The notes: generated by a model not told the origin, from the sequence alone. Shown: positions 32,851 through 44,589, counted from the stretch's first letter. The stretch: DNA of 64,000 bases from Adenophora triphylla var. japonica (GCA_022495995.1 JAFEMH010001468.1:372001-436000), one strand, 5' to 3'. A program made the numbers and translations.

Positions 32851-34404
32851 ATGGCCGATTTGACTGAAAACAGTAGCGGTTTGGGTAATCAGATGACTAG
32901 GGAAGAAGAGCTAGCCTTAGCCTTGGAAAACAGTCGTAAGGCCCATGAAGAACAGCAAGCCATGCTCATTGATGCGCTCCGTCGTCATGGGGTTCAAATA
33001 GTGGTCGAGTCCAATGGTTCCCTGGTTATGGTAGAAGATGAGACTCCAGAAGTAGCCATCTCAGCTCCCCCAGCCTATAATCAATGCCCTCCTCCATCCA
33101 CATATGACCCCTTACCAAGGACTACCCCTTTCCAGTCCTTTCTTGCATCCCAAGCCATCAGGGTTCCAACACCCTCGCCTCCTCAGATGAGACCCAGCTT
33201 TGTTCCCTTCCAACAGAGAGCAAACGCCATAGCTATCCCAGTCACGCAACCTATGCATTACCCCATGGGATTCACTCCCTCTCCTCAGTATGGGCCGTCC
33301 CAGACAATCCCTAGGCCTCAAAATCAGTCCAGTGATCCTTTCAATCTATGCCCTGCCACAGCAGATCTTCCACCTCCAACTTTGCCAACGGGACCTCATG
33401 AGGTTCCGTATCCTTTTCCCTACTTATGTAACTATGAATCTAATTCCTATGCCTCCGGCCAGTCTCACAGAATCACAGGATCAGGCCAAGTTTACACTTA
33501 CTTCCCTTCTAAAGATCCCCAAACCTTGGTACCAGCTACAACTGTGCCACCTACTGTCCTTCCATCCAAATCTGATAAGCCTGCTTCAGAATTGAACAAT
33601 ACTAAACCGTCACCCGACTCCAACATGACTTGGTTGGTGGAAGAAGTTAAGTCCATGCAAGAGAAATTTGGGGAACTGAGCACCAAAAAGGCAGCATACC
33701 AGATCACTGATCCCAGCAAAATTGTCCCTCTTCCTCCAAAATTCTGAATGACTGAGATTGAAAAGTTCAATGGCACCGATTGTCCCTGGACTCACATTGA
33801 AAGCTACCTTCTTGCCATGAGAGCCAAAGATTGTACACATCAGCAAATGGGCGATCATTTTCAGCTGTCATTAAAGGGTTCAGCTCTTAGGTGGTTCCTG
33901 CATGTGAAGCAAGAGGCCCGAGCCACCTGGGACCAGATCAAGGAAGCATTCGTGGAAAAATATAAGGCCAATTTGAATTGGGAAACCAGCAGGAATGACC
34001 TACAAGGCACTCTATATCGCCCAGATGAGCCAGTAAGTGAATTCTACAAGAGATGGAATTGGAAGCTTAGTGAAATGATGACCCCGCTGAATGAAGAAGA
34101 ACAGATGGAGATCTTTCAGTCTTGCTTGAAGCCTCAGTTAAGGGTCCAGATTGGCAATTACTATTATCCTGACCTTCGAGCAATGGTAAATGCCGGCACC
34201 AAGTTTGAAAATGCCTTCAACATGGCCCCGATCACAGGAACAGGCAACTCCTATCGCTACAAAGCACCAGTTTCAAATGCCACAGCTGTTACTGTAAAAG
34301 GAAAAGAAACGGTTGGCGCTGTTAATTATATTCAGAATGAGAAAGTTGGACAAAATTCGAGCCAAGTCGCTGTGAAGCCAAGGCCTCATTCCTATCTTCT
34401 TTGA
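32851..34404 (+). pseudogene. Gypsy-1 Gag (one nonsense codon)
   Basis: Capsid/nucleocapsid polyprotein of the gypsy element, which would package its RNA. It starts at the ATG at 32851 (MADLTENS), followed by a short coiled region (ELALALENSRKAHEEQQ), a long Pro-rich linker, then the retrotransposon gag domain at about 33760-34200 (ALRWFLHV, WDQIKEAFVEKY). An in-frame TGA at 33745-33747 separates the two halves. The reading frame is the same on both sides, so a single substitution broke it. No CCHC knuckle is recognisable before the stop at 34402-34404. Confidence 0.85.
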
Positions 34405-34503
34405 AGATTTTGGAATGCCACTAGAGAAGGTCTTCGACGGTTTGGTAGGCGAAGGACTCATCGGACCTTTGGAAGCTGGAAACCAAAGAACCCTAGTGTC
34501 GGG

Positions 34504-35259
34504 ATGGACGAAACCAAGCACGTCGCTTTCACAAATATCATGGGCATAACACCAATGATTGTACCTACACGAAGTTCTGATCTCTCGCGATTGAAGAAGG
34601 CAAGGCTGGAACCGCCTCGGGGTCCCAATGTGGTCAAGAATCCTCTCCCTGCTAACAATCGAGTCAACGTGATTGAGTTTGGGGAGACAAATGCAGCCAG
34701 TTTTGGGAATCCAAAGATCATAGACATCCTGAAATTCAATGTTCCTTATGCTGAAATGCAAGGAGAGTGGAAAGATCTGATTGATGCCTCCGCCATGGAA
34801 GGAAAGTTTGGACCCATAATAGGAACCGATTTCGTTAATGTCGTCAGGGCCCGACCTCTCTTTTGTGATATCGAACCAGTGACCATAGTCAAGATTACAG
34901 AAGAAAGGCTCACCTATGAAGATTGTAAGTTCGAAGTAAGCCAAGCTATGTTGATGAAAGTCTCTCTGGAACCCTTCATCACTCACGGCGAGCATAATGT
35001 GTTTGTGATGACTCTTACTGTCCCTGAGGATCAGTCCCAACCCCCTGTTTGGGAAAATGTGGAAAGAAGAGTGAACAGGCCAGAAGACTTTTATGATGAA
35101 GAAAGCTATCTCTCAGATGCCGAAAGTGCAACTGGTCCCACTACCCCGGAGGTACAGATGGATACGGTCAGATTTGGAAAGGAGATTGCGCCAGATCAGT
35201 CGGACATCCCCCATGGGAATGGTGTCAACAAAGGCAATGATGGTCCACAGGATGCATAA
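34504..35259 (+). pseudogene. Gypsy-1 region between Gag and RT (protease expected)
   Basis: An open frame of about 250 codons in the position where Tat elements encode the end of Gag and the aspartic protease. I can read a segment typical of this lineage (NRVNVIEFGE) but no clear D-S/T-G protease motif. The protease is probably partly deleted between here and 35493. An unrelated open frame on the minus strand over the same DNA is a shadow. Confidence 0.5.
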
Positions 35260-35492
35260 CCAAATGGGAAAGCTGACAAGACTGCTACTCCCCAGGGCAA
35301 CAGCAGGAAAGAGTGAAATCCCAGTCCAACCCGCGTCAAATACTTCGAGTCAATAAGTAGTATAGGGTCCAGAGTCAGTAGGGTCAAGAGTCAGTTGAGT
35401 CAGGAATCTTTGAATTCCAGTCCTCCGAGTCATCCGAAGGCCTCACGCCTGAGGATTATGAATATGTAACCAATGTCATCTTTCCTCTTGCT

Positions 35493-36430
35493 TTGAATGA
35501 AATGACAGATCTTTCTGAGTATCCCCTTATTGCCAACTTAACAAATGATAAATTAACTCAAAACTTAACAACAGTTAATAATGAATCATTTGAACAAGAT
35601 GCAAACACACTAAATGAACAATACATTAAAGAAATATTTAAGCAGGTTGCAGAAAAAGAGGAAAATCGGGCCCAAGCTGCCGAGGAGGTTTTGACAAGTG
35701 TTAACTTGGGTACTGTCGAGGAACCTAAAGAGACACAGATTGGAAACTTCTTCCAGGGGGTTAAACGGGACAGACTGGTCAATCTGCTCAGAGAGTACAT
35801 GGACGTGTTTGCATGGTCGTACAGGGATATGTCGGGGCTAGACAGTTCGATAGTAGAGCACACAATCCCTCTAGCACCAGATGCTAAGCCAGTAAAGCGA
35901 GCGAGGAAGATCAAGCGAGAATGGTCTCTACGGGTCAAAGAAGAGATTGAGAAGCTACTGCGGGTAGGATTCATCGAGTCATCGAATATCAGACATGGTT
36001 ATCCAACATTGTGGACCGTAACCAAGGCCGATGGGAAGGTCTTATTTTTGTGTAGATTTCCGGGATGCGAACAAGGCCGGCCCAAAGATGACTACCCCTT
36101 GCCAAACATAGACATCTGGTGGACTCCACTGCCAGCTACGAAGTCAAATCCTTCGTTGATGGCTTTGCGAGGCTACAACCGGATCAAGATGGCCGAGGAA
36201 GACCAAGAAAAGACGGCCTTCACCACACCGTGGGAACTTCTTGCTATACGGTGATGCCATTTGGGCTTAAGAACGCCGGGGCTACTTATCGAGAGGGCGG
36301 CGACCGCGCTTTTCATGACATGATCCACAAGGAGATTGAGGTCTACGTCGACGACATGATAATCCACTCAGGCGAGAATGGACGGCACTTTGTTGACTGC
36401 GAAAGTTCTTCGAGAGGCTGAGACAACATT
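35493..36430 (+). pseudogene. Gypsy-1 reverse transcriptase, frameshifted
   Basis: The N-terminal part is open at 35493-36254: a pre-RT segment (LLREYMDVFAWSYRDMSGLD), then the RT fingers (VEHTIPLAPDAKPVKRARK and DDYPLPNID). The palm continues in another frame at 36119-36421 with PFGLKNAGATY and the catalytic YVDDMI motif intact. At least two frameshifts lie between about 36105 and 36240. The enzyme would reverse-transcribe element RNA. This copy is dead. Confidence 0.85.
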
Positions 36431-37610
36431 CCATGAGACTAAACCACTGCCAAATGCACCTTCGGAGTGACAAGGGAAAAGTGCTCGGGTATATGGTCAC
36501 GGAGCGAGGTATCGAAGTCGACCCCGAAAGATCAAAGCCATTATGGACATGAGGCCACCTCGAACCCGGACGAAGTCAAAAGCTTTATGGGCAAGCTGCG
36601 GTACATCGGCCGTTTCGTCAATCGAGTTGACCACTATCTGCGAGCCCATCTTCAAGCTCATGAAGAAGAATGTAGACACGAGAATGGACCGAGGAATGCC
36701 GGGATGCCTTTGACCAAATCAATGCGTACTTAGTACATCCTCCGGTGCTATGCCCCCACATAGACAGAAACCTCTTACGCTCTATCTCATCCTTGATACG
36801 GCGGTTGGGGCTATGCTTGCTCGGGAAAAGAAAGACTCTCGGGTAGAGAATGCCATTTACTTTGTCGGTAGGAAGGCTGCAAGGAAGTGAGCTCAATTAC
36901 TCGGCATGTGAAAAGACTTGTGCGGGGACTAGTGCAGGTAGTCGGTAGGCTGAAGCACTACATGCCAAGCCCACCCTGTGAACTTGGTCTCGAAAATGGA
37001 CCCCATCAAGTACATCTTCGATAAGCCTTCCCTCTCGATGCGTCTAGCAAAGTGGTCCTTCTTCTTAGGCGAGTATGACATCAACTATGTGACCGAGAAA
37101 GGCCATCGAGGTCAAGCGTTGTCGGACCATCGCAAACTTCCCTAGTAATGAGGACCGCGGGCACGAACCCCAATTCCCGAGATGAAGGGATCTTCGTAGT
37201 TGAGCACGAGAACCGATGGCGGCTATTCTTTGATGGAGCTGCTAACAAAAGAGGAAATGGCGTAGGGATGCTGCTTGGTCGATCCGAAAGATGAGCACAC
37301 GCCTATAGCCCTTAAGTTGAACTTTCTGCCACGAACAATGTCGCCGAGTACGAAGCTGCATTCTTTGGTTTAGAGGCCGCTTTAGAAAAGAAATGTCAAG
37401 GAGCTCAAAGTTTATGGAGACTCGGCCACGATCATCAACCGGGTCTCCAACAAATGGAAGGCGTGGACCCAAGTCTTCGGCGGTATCATGCCTATATGGA
37501 GGAGTTATTGGACGGTTCGGAGAAGTGACTTTCCATTACACGCGAGGAAAAAACAGTTCGCAGATGCCCTAGCTACTCTAGCCTCACTGGTAGAGATCCC
37601 CGAGGGAAAA
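36431..37610 (+). pseudogene. Gypsy-1 RNase H plus second (archaeal-type) RNase H
   Basis: The RT connection and first RNase H are recoverable in pieces (36467-36733, then LTLYLILDTAVGAMLAREKK near 36775-36835 and AKWSFFLGEYDINYVTEKG near 37050-37100). A second RNase H follows: RWRLFFDGAANKRGNGVGM near 37210-37270, SPSTKLHSL, and KKQFADALATLASLV at 37545-37590. Two RNase H domains in tandem are a known hallmark of the Tat lineage. Several frameshifts and stops are present. Confidence 0.8.
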
Positions 37611-38969
37611 GCCATAAAACCCTTCAGAGTGGGTAGAAGAGAAGCCCCGGCTTTCTGTTGTGAAGTAGACTTGGGACCTGAGCCTATCATGGAACCGTGG
37701 TACAATCAAATTTACCAGTTCCTCAAAAATGGAGAGTCAGCTTTCAGAGACGAAGAAGGTAGACCAAAAGAAGGTGTCAAAGCCAAGAGCTTGCAAGCCC
37801 TGAAAAGGTTGGCCTCCCATTATGTCATTTTAGGAGGCGACCTGTACAAGAAGCGGTACCAGGGATCACTCCTCCTGTGTGTCACCCAAGAAAGGGCTAG
37901 AGAGTTGATGACCGAAGTCCACAATGGTCCCTGCGGTCCTCATTTGAATGCCAGAGCATTGATGCAAGTGATCCTTAGAATGGGTTACTATTGGATCTCC
38001 ATGGAGACAGACTGTGTCCAGCATGTCCGAGAGTTCGACAAATGCCACGGGTTTGCTAACCTCAAACATCTCCCGCCTCATGACCTGTACTGCATGACGA
38101 CTCCTTGTCTGTTCGCAACTTGGGGTATTGACGTGATAGGGAAGATAGCCCCGGCAGGAAGCAATGGGCATGAATTTGTGTTAGTAGCAGTCGACTACTT
38201 CACCAAGTGGGTAGAGGCCAAGTCCTACAAGGTCCTCACTTCCAAGAAGGTAGCCCAATTCATCAAAGAAAACATTATGTGTAGATACGGGGTGCCCAAT
38301 GAGATCATTTCTGATAACGGGTCACACTTTGAAGGAAGGCTGCGATAGATTCTTTGTCGAGTCAGAATCACTCGCCACAAGTCGTCCCCATACAGACCTC
38401 AGACTAACGGAGCCGTGGAAGCTTCCAATAAGACGCTCGAACGGATCATCCGAAAAATGGCCACCCGTGGTCGTGATTGGCCCGAAAAGCTGCACCTGGC
38501 ACTCTGGGGCTACCGAACGTCTGTCAGAACAGCTACGGGAGAAACTCCTTTTGCCCTAACCTACGGGATGGAAGCAGTGTTACCAGTGGAGTTGGAAATC
38601 CCATCACTAAGGGTCTTCCTGGAAAACAGTGTCAACGAAGTAGAATGGCTACGTAGCCGGCATGATGAGTTGGCCCTGCTCGACGAAAGAAGTCTCAAGG
38701 CCATGAAACACACCCGAGCCTACCAGAGGCGAATGGCCAGAGCATTTGACAAGAAAGTCAAAGCCAGAGACATCTAAGAGGGTGACTTAGTGCTGAAAGT
38801 GAAGCCCCCTACCAGAGACAACCCCCTGGGAAAGTGGAAACCCGTTTGGATCGGCCCGTATGTGGTGCAGAAGATACTATCGGGAGGAACAATGAAGCTT
38901 GCAGACCTGGACGGCAATCCTTTTGTCCACCCAGTCAACGGCGATAAGCTCCGAAGGTACCATGTCTGA
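37611..38969 (+). pseudogene. Gypsy-1 integrase, frameshifted
   Basis: Contains an HHCC-type zinc region (EVHNGPCGPH ... DCVQHVREFDKC), in which the first of the two paired cysteines is replaced by Phe. The DDE core follows, with Asp in WGIDVIGK and Asp in ISDNGSHF in the first frame (to 38348), and Glu in GAVEASNKTLE in the second frame (38415-38777). A frameshift lies near 38345 and an in-frame TAA at 38775-38777. The C-terminal module (LVLKVKPPTRD ... GDKLRRYHV) ends at TGA 38967-38969. The enzyme would insert element DNA. It cannot be made intact here. Confidence 0.85.
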
Positions 38970-39019
38970 AAATAAATATATATATATATATATATATAAA
39001 AAAAAAAAGAGAGAAAAAA

Positions 39020-39215
39020 AAAGGAGAAAAAATCTTAGTGCAAAAGAGTAATACCCGGCTAAATTTGAAAAACCCAAAAAGGGCGGTCTAGGCAAAAAAC
39101 GGGGTTGCACATAAAAAAAAGAAAAAAAAATCTTAGTGGAAAAAGAGTAATGCCCAGCTAGGCTGAAAAACCCTAAAAAGGGCGGTCTAGGCAAAAAACA
39201 AGGTTGCACGTTAAA
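39020..39215 (+). repeat. Tandem duplication of about 95 bp after integrase
   Basis: Two copies of a segment carrying aagagtaat-cccgcta, aaaagggcggtctaggcaaa and gttgcac, separated and followed by A-rich runs. It lies in the 3' untranslated region of the sense transcript. The rest of 39216-39600 is non-coding and carries a gaactacga ... cgtaggcagcc motif common in Tat 3' regions. Confidence 0.65.
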
Positions 39216-39600
39216 AAAAAAAAAAAAGGCCAAAAGACCTAATTCCGATAGTTCACCAGAATGAACTACGAAGACCTGAGCCCCTTAGTCTTTCTTGTAA
39301 AAGGGAAACGTAGGCAGCCATATATGGTTCGGTCTAAACAATAAATAATAAAGGGCAATCAAGTTTCCATGAAACGGGTCCTAAGCAATCAATAAGACAT
39401 CTGAAATTTCCATGAAATGTGTATTGATTAATTTCTACGATCATATCTTTGTTAAATACAAGTTAAAAATTTCTTGATGAGTTCAAGCATGGTCTACTCT
39501 TGACTCTGCTAACCTGCTACAAGGATCTAAAATACAATAAAATGCCTAATAAACTACTGTGTTTGCAAATGGCAATAAGGGAATCCTAGGAAAAGATCTA

Positions 39601-41097
39601 TCAGTCGTCATTCACTGAGTCTTCTTTGGTCTTCTTCCCTTTACCTCGACCTCGTCGAGTGTTCTTTCTCTTCTTCTCTATGATGTCGGTCTCCCTCATC
39701 CCGATCTCCGATATCCTCACTGGAGCCTCCATCAAACCTGTGTCAATAAGTGCCCTCTCAACCCGGGCACGAGTCCGCACTTCCTCCCTCTGAGCCTCAA
39801 TCAAGGGAGCGACTTCAGAAAGCCTCTCATATCGAGCCTCCATGTCTTTGATAAGATCACCCGACTGGTTATGGCGACTCGCCTTAGCTTCAGTCTCCCT
39901 CAGAGTCCTACTCGAGTCGCGATCGGCCCAATAAAGCCTGACGTCTCTCTCCCAAAATGACCTGAGTCGCTCCCATTTCCCTCTCATACCAATCCAAGAA
40001 GGCCGTAGTCAAGATGGTACTCTTCCTGCTCTTGAGAATGGCCCTGGGTGGAAAAATAGTATATGTCCAAGCCCTCGAGAAGAATGAGAAGCTGGCTGGA
40101 TCCCTCATGTCTAAAGGCACCACCTCCATGGTACGAATGTCTTCCCAATCGCCCAACGGCTCTGTAAGGCCCCGAACCTGCTGGATACCAAGCGGGGTAT
40201 GTAGAAGGATGACCAAGAAAACCACGGAACCCTCACCACATAGGACTCTGAAATGTCCTCACGGTCTGCAACCTCCGGTGAGGTACCCACCGATGAATAT
40301 CCGAAGTGGACAACCTAGCCATCATCAGCTCCCAGTCACCCTGGTCCTGCTGCCTAGGCGAACCCCTCCGAGAAATCACCCAAGGGCACTGAGTCGACAA
40401 AGCCCCTGGAAAAGCCCCGAGCCTCTCCTGCAGCCATAAGGTCAACACGACCGGGCTCCCGGACCTCATGAAATGGTCTCCTCTAGCATCCTGTCAATAC
40501 CATGCAGGGTCTCACCCAAAACCAGTGGGATAATATCCTTCCCAGCCCTGCAATCCCTAATCATGTCCAAGAGGCCACCATGACAAATCCCCACGGACTC
40601 AGCAGTGAACAGAGATGAGAATACGCAGAGAATAAAGGCATCCATAGCCGCCGTGGTCGTAGCCATATCCGGAGACCCCAAGCACACTTGGGATATCGAA
40701 GGTCAATCCTATCCGGAGCTATCATCATCCCCTCAGCCTCTCCCAGAGAGATTTGCAGAAAAGATGCCAACTTTGCCGCCACCGGCACATCTTCGATCAG
40801 AGGAATCATTATAGCCTCAATTTCTGGACCCCCAATCAAGGCTCGGAAGTCTTCATAGGTTGGGACAAGCTCGTTGTAAGAAAAGCAGTAAACGTGTCTA
40901 CGGACATCCCAGAACCTTGCCGCGGCCCTCAAAAGGTCCCAATCGGGCGGGAGATCCTTCAAATGCCATAAAGATTTGATCTTGAAGGTAGCATCGAACA
41001 GCCCCTTGTGAGATTGAAAGTTATGTCTCACCCAAGATTGAAGATCGGACAGAAAACGGCCTCTTTTCCCCTTTTGCAATCTGACGGGTTTCTCCAT
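39601..41097 (-). pseudogene. Antisense accessory gene 1: DUF7745/plant-mobile-domain-like
   Basis: A minus-strand gene, antisense to the retroelement, starting MEKPVRLQKGKRG at 41097. The conserved core is at about codons 40-95 (LLRAAARFWDVRR, FSYNELVPTYEDFRALIGG), matching the pattern of DUF7745-type proteins and, more distantly, the plant mobile domain of the neighbouring gene: W-D ... F ... EL-P-T ... DF-AL-G. It continues in shifted frames: 40466-40687 (MDAFILCVFSSLFTAESVG, LVLGETLHGIDRM), 40233-40469, 39908-40225. It ends with a charged, coiled-coil-like C-terminus at 39601-39987 that finishes in a basic tract (KKRKNTRRGRGKGKK). The frame changes four times, so it is a pseudogene. Its biochemical function is unknown. 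It shares upstream sequence with the antisense gene at 41630-44199. Confidence 0.72.
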
Positions 41098-41199
41098 TGC
41101 AAGATGATCAAAGTTGATATCTTTAGGTCAAAAATATGCTCTGGGATCAGTTGGGACAAGTCTAGGGTGAAAATGAAATGAAATGGCCAAGCCTTGGTT

Positions 41200-41277
41200 T
41201 TATTTTGAAAAAAGACCAGTCCAGACAGAACTGTTAGCCGCACGGCTTCATTTGCTCCCAGGTCCAGACCGCACGGC
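41200..41277 (-). promoter_or_regulatory. Paired dyads and TATA-like motif upstream of antisense gene 1
   Basis: gccgcacggc (41237-41246) and accgcacggc (41268-41277) are 31 bp apart. An AT-rich motif (aaaataaaa on the minus strand, about 41200) lies about 35 bp closer to the gene. The ATG is at 41097. The arrangement copies that of the LTR promoter and of the region upstream of the second antisense gene. Promoter function is inference. Confidence 0.5.
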
Positions 41278-41629
41278 CTCATTTTCTCTCTGCAGGAAAA
41301 AATCTGCAGCAACCCAAGTTGCTGCCCAAAGGGATTTTTCACCCCACTTTTCCAACAAAAACATGTACAAAAACATATCCAAACACCAACCATGCAGTTA
41401 TGTGTCATCACAAATCATTTTGGCCCAGTTTCAGCCCCAATTCCAAGCAAAAAACTGCCCCGAGCTCAAGTAATATGTAAATTCATAAAGCATAAATTAG
41501 AAAAGCAAATAAAACAGTATTACATTGTTTTCGCCCCATCGGCGCCCAAATAAAGCAAAAAATAGACAAATTGTGCATAAAATTGTTCATTGTTTGTTTC
41601 CTTCCTCCTAGATCAACCCTAAGGACCTC

Positions 41630-44199
41630 TTAGGCCTCCGACCCCTCGCCGTCACTACTCGTCTCCCTCATCAAATCTTCACTGTCACTCGCATCAGAAA
41701 GATGGGCATTCATATGCTCGTATTCATCTAGCTGCTCCAGGATGCCAGCGTTGGGTCCCTGTCCCCGAGGCATGGCACTAGAAGAATACTCCGAGGCCGA
41801 TGAGGTGGATGATGTACCCCCGACGTGCCTTCTTTTGCGCACGGGCTCCTGCACGTTCACTGCAGCCTTTGAAGCGCAAGCCAGCTTCTTCACAAGGGAC
41901 CGGCACACATCCTTCCAACCCCTATTCTGCCTGACCAAGCCGTCATAAGTACGAGCTGGAACCTGAGAAAAAGAGAAGAAAATTTCAGAAAAATCTCAAA
42001 ATTGCAGAAAGCAAAGAAATCTGAAAAAGGGAAAAACCCTAAAGTGTACTCACAGTGCTGTCAGGCGGCAGAGTATATTGGGGCTCCCTCGTGTCGGGGA
42101 CAGGTATCCTGAACCTCCTCGGTACCCCATTGACCACATAAGAGAGATGAGCAGGAGGCATCGGCGGGTCAGTAGGCTCGGCTTCCCCATACCCCTGAGT
42201 GACAGCCAACTTCACTAGCTTCTGTGGCGTCCTCAACCGTTGCTCCACAAAGGTAGCATACAGGGTAGCTAGATCAAAATACTCCTCAGCCGCCACGCTT
42301 GCCTGATACCTCGCTATGTCATCCGCCGACCAGTCCCTGGGCTGCAGCATCCGCGCTGGAGGATCGTGAGGAGTAATGGCATCAAATGGAGGGACATGGC
42401 CATGATACCTGGAAAAACGGTCCCCCAGATAAATGACATCACATGTCAGGCCCGTCAGCCACCTCCTCTTCCTAGTTGCCTCCACGGCATCCCCTAGCAG
42501 AACCTCCAGGTACCTCCCCTAAGGGTAGAAGTCAACTCCATCATGCCCATCCCTGTTGATGATTGGTCTCACCATCTTGTAGTCAAAAGTGATCCGGGTC
42601 TTCCCGGTAAACTTGTCTCTAGCATCTCCCCTCCAACAGATCATAGCAGGGAAGATGGTAGAATCACTCTACTAGTTCCACGGAAAGAACCTGATCACCT
42701 CGCAAAACCAGACCTACATGTTCAAAACATAGAAGGGTCATTTCTCTCATAAAGTCTCAAAGACAGAAAGGAAAATAGAAAGGAAAGAAGGTAAGAATAC
42801 CTCAAGCGCAAAGGAGAAGCAGTCCATAGAGGCAGCCTTGTTCCGGCTGTACATGTCCAAGGAGAAGTAAAGCTCCACCAATCCGGCCTCACCCCAAGAG
42901 ACCGTCCCAATCTCATCCACATCCTCCAAGGAGTCCAGAAGGCATAGCATAGCCAAAGTCCCAGAGTTGGCAAAGATAGTGACTGACAGCATCAATCACA
43001 GAAAAGCTCTCGCAAGCTGGTGGGCAGTCACCTCATTGGCAGCAAATCCCTGCATGCAGTTCAGGACTGCCACCTCAACATTCCTCGTCTCCATCCCCAG
43101 TCCCTTAGGACTGAGATCAAACCCAACCAGAGCCCTGAACTCCTCTGCCATGATATGGTCTCTCCAGGTCACAGGCCTCCCGGTGAATTGCAAGCCAGTG
43201 ATAGCAGTAAAATCTGCGGGCGTCACTGTAAGCTCCCCCCAGCTAAGGTGAAAGTTGTGGGTGGTGTCCCACTATAACTCCGAGAGGGCCTGGATCAAGC
43301 CCTTGCTCTTCGAGGTCACATGAATGCCTCTGCCAATAGCCTCAATGAACAAATCAAGGCCGGTAGCCCTCACTAGCTGCTTGGGGTTCACCCCATCCTT
43401 CTCAAAGTCGGGCATCCTCTCCCATAGCTTCACCGTCACCTCAGAAGGTCCCCTAGACTTGTTCTCCTGTAAGAGAACACAACAAAAAGCGTGTCAGTCC
43501 TTCATCTCATTTCAAAAGCATGCATATATTCAAAAGTGCACATATTTTCAAAAGAAAAGCATTCATAAAAAAAAAATTCTAGCATCCTTTGCATAGAAAA
43601 CGTGTCTTTCATCATTTGAAACACATCATTGCTCTCCTAAGCACAAAATTCTGATTTTCAAAATTATTTGCACATAAGCATTAATTTTTTAAAAAATGGC
43701 ATGCATGAATCCTTTTCATCGTCCAAAATCCCGTTTCCTCATCCATGATCGAAAATTGACCTAGTTCTAGCACATGCAAGAACTCCGTCACATTTTAGAC
43801 AATTATTTTCAAAAAAAAATGGGTCATTCTCATTATTTTTCAAATAAATTGCACATGCATGTTCGTTTATCTTTTTAGCCTCATAGGTTAATCATCAAAA
43901 TTCCAAGATCATCGACAAAAATCCTAGAAAAATTTGAGAAATTCCTAAAACTCGGGTCAAGCCCTAAAATCAATCAAAATTCAATCAAAATTGATGGAAT
44001 CGAGCAAATCAAGAATGCTTACCCCAACCGATTGAGGTTTCGTCGATTTGTGCTCTCCCCTACCGGGATAAAGCTCCGATGGAGGCGTATTGAAGTCATA
44101 CTTCCTCTCCGTTCGGACAAGCTCCCTCCTCCTCCTTCGAGCGGCCTCAGAGATGTTCCTCCGTGCTTGCCTAGGCAGCAGATTCCCTTTCGGATCCAT
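41630..44199 (-). pseudogene. Antisense accessory gene 2: spliced plant mobile domain gene
   Basis: A minus-strand gene reconstructing as four exons, all in phase 0: 44199-44023, 43466-42801, 42713-42054, 41962-41630, together 611 codons plus stop. Introns start GTAAGC, GTATTC and GTGAGT and end in CAG or TAG (TTACAG, ATGTAG, CTCAG). Exon 1 is basic (RRRRREL). Exon 2 carries plant mobile domain (aminotransferase-like, PF10536-type) blocks: HNFHLSWGELTVTPADF, then LARAFL, a SWGEAGLVELYFSLD block, and WFCEVIRFFPW at the start of exon 3. Exon 4 ends acidic and Ser-rich. Five in-frame stops break it: codons 124 (43272-43274), 216 (42996-42998), 295-296 (42669-42674) and 346 (42519-42521). Host relatives (MAIN/MAIL1) act in the nucleus in silencing and genome stability. 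What the element-borne form does is unknown. Confidence 0.82.
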
Positions 44200-44312
44200 C
44201 TAAATCAAAAGAAGCAAAGGAATTGAAGAATTTTCGAAAATTCTTTCTCTCCTCTCTCTCTATTCCTCGACAGCAGAAGGGTGGCAACGGTGCCCAATGC
44301 CCGTCCAACTCC

Positions 44313-44385
44313 AGTTTTAAATAAACTGGTGAAAATAAACTTCTGGCCGTACGGCCTCTTTTGCCCCCGTCTCATGTCGGGCAGC
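44313..44385 (-). promoter_or_regulatory. Paired dyads and TATA-like motif upstream of antisense gene 2
   Basis: gccgtacggc (44346-44355, a perfect palindrome) and gtcgggcagc (44376-44385) are 30 bp apart. A tatttaaaa-like motif (minus strand, about 44313-44321) is 25 bp nearer the gene, whose ATG is at 44199. The flank extends the match to the region upstream of antisense gene 1 (ttttctctgagcag versus ttttctctctgcag). A donor-like polypyrimidine leader follows. Promoter role inferred. Confidence 0.5.
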
Positions 44386-44589
44386 TTCTTTTTCTCTGAG
44401 CAGAAATTACATCTTTACCCCTGGACTTTCCACTTGGGCATACAACTCCCGTTATTTCTTAACTAGAGTAACGCTGTGATCCCAAGTATATCCGTTATCT
44501 CCAAGAAGAATTAATTTCTCTCCCCAGTCGCCTCCGTTACTTCTGTTATAACGAAATAACGCTAGGTGACAACCTCCGAATTGTCGAAA

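Noticed and set aside
34273..35040. A 255-codon minus-strand gene
   Set aside because: It overlaps the sense Gag/protease region and has no recognisable motif. It looks like a shadow frame, unlike the antisense genes further on, which have domains and splice sites.
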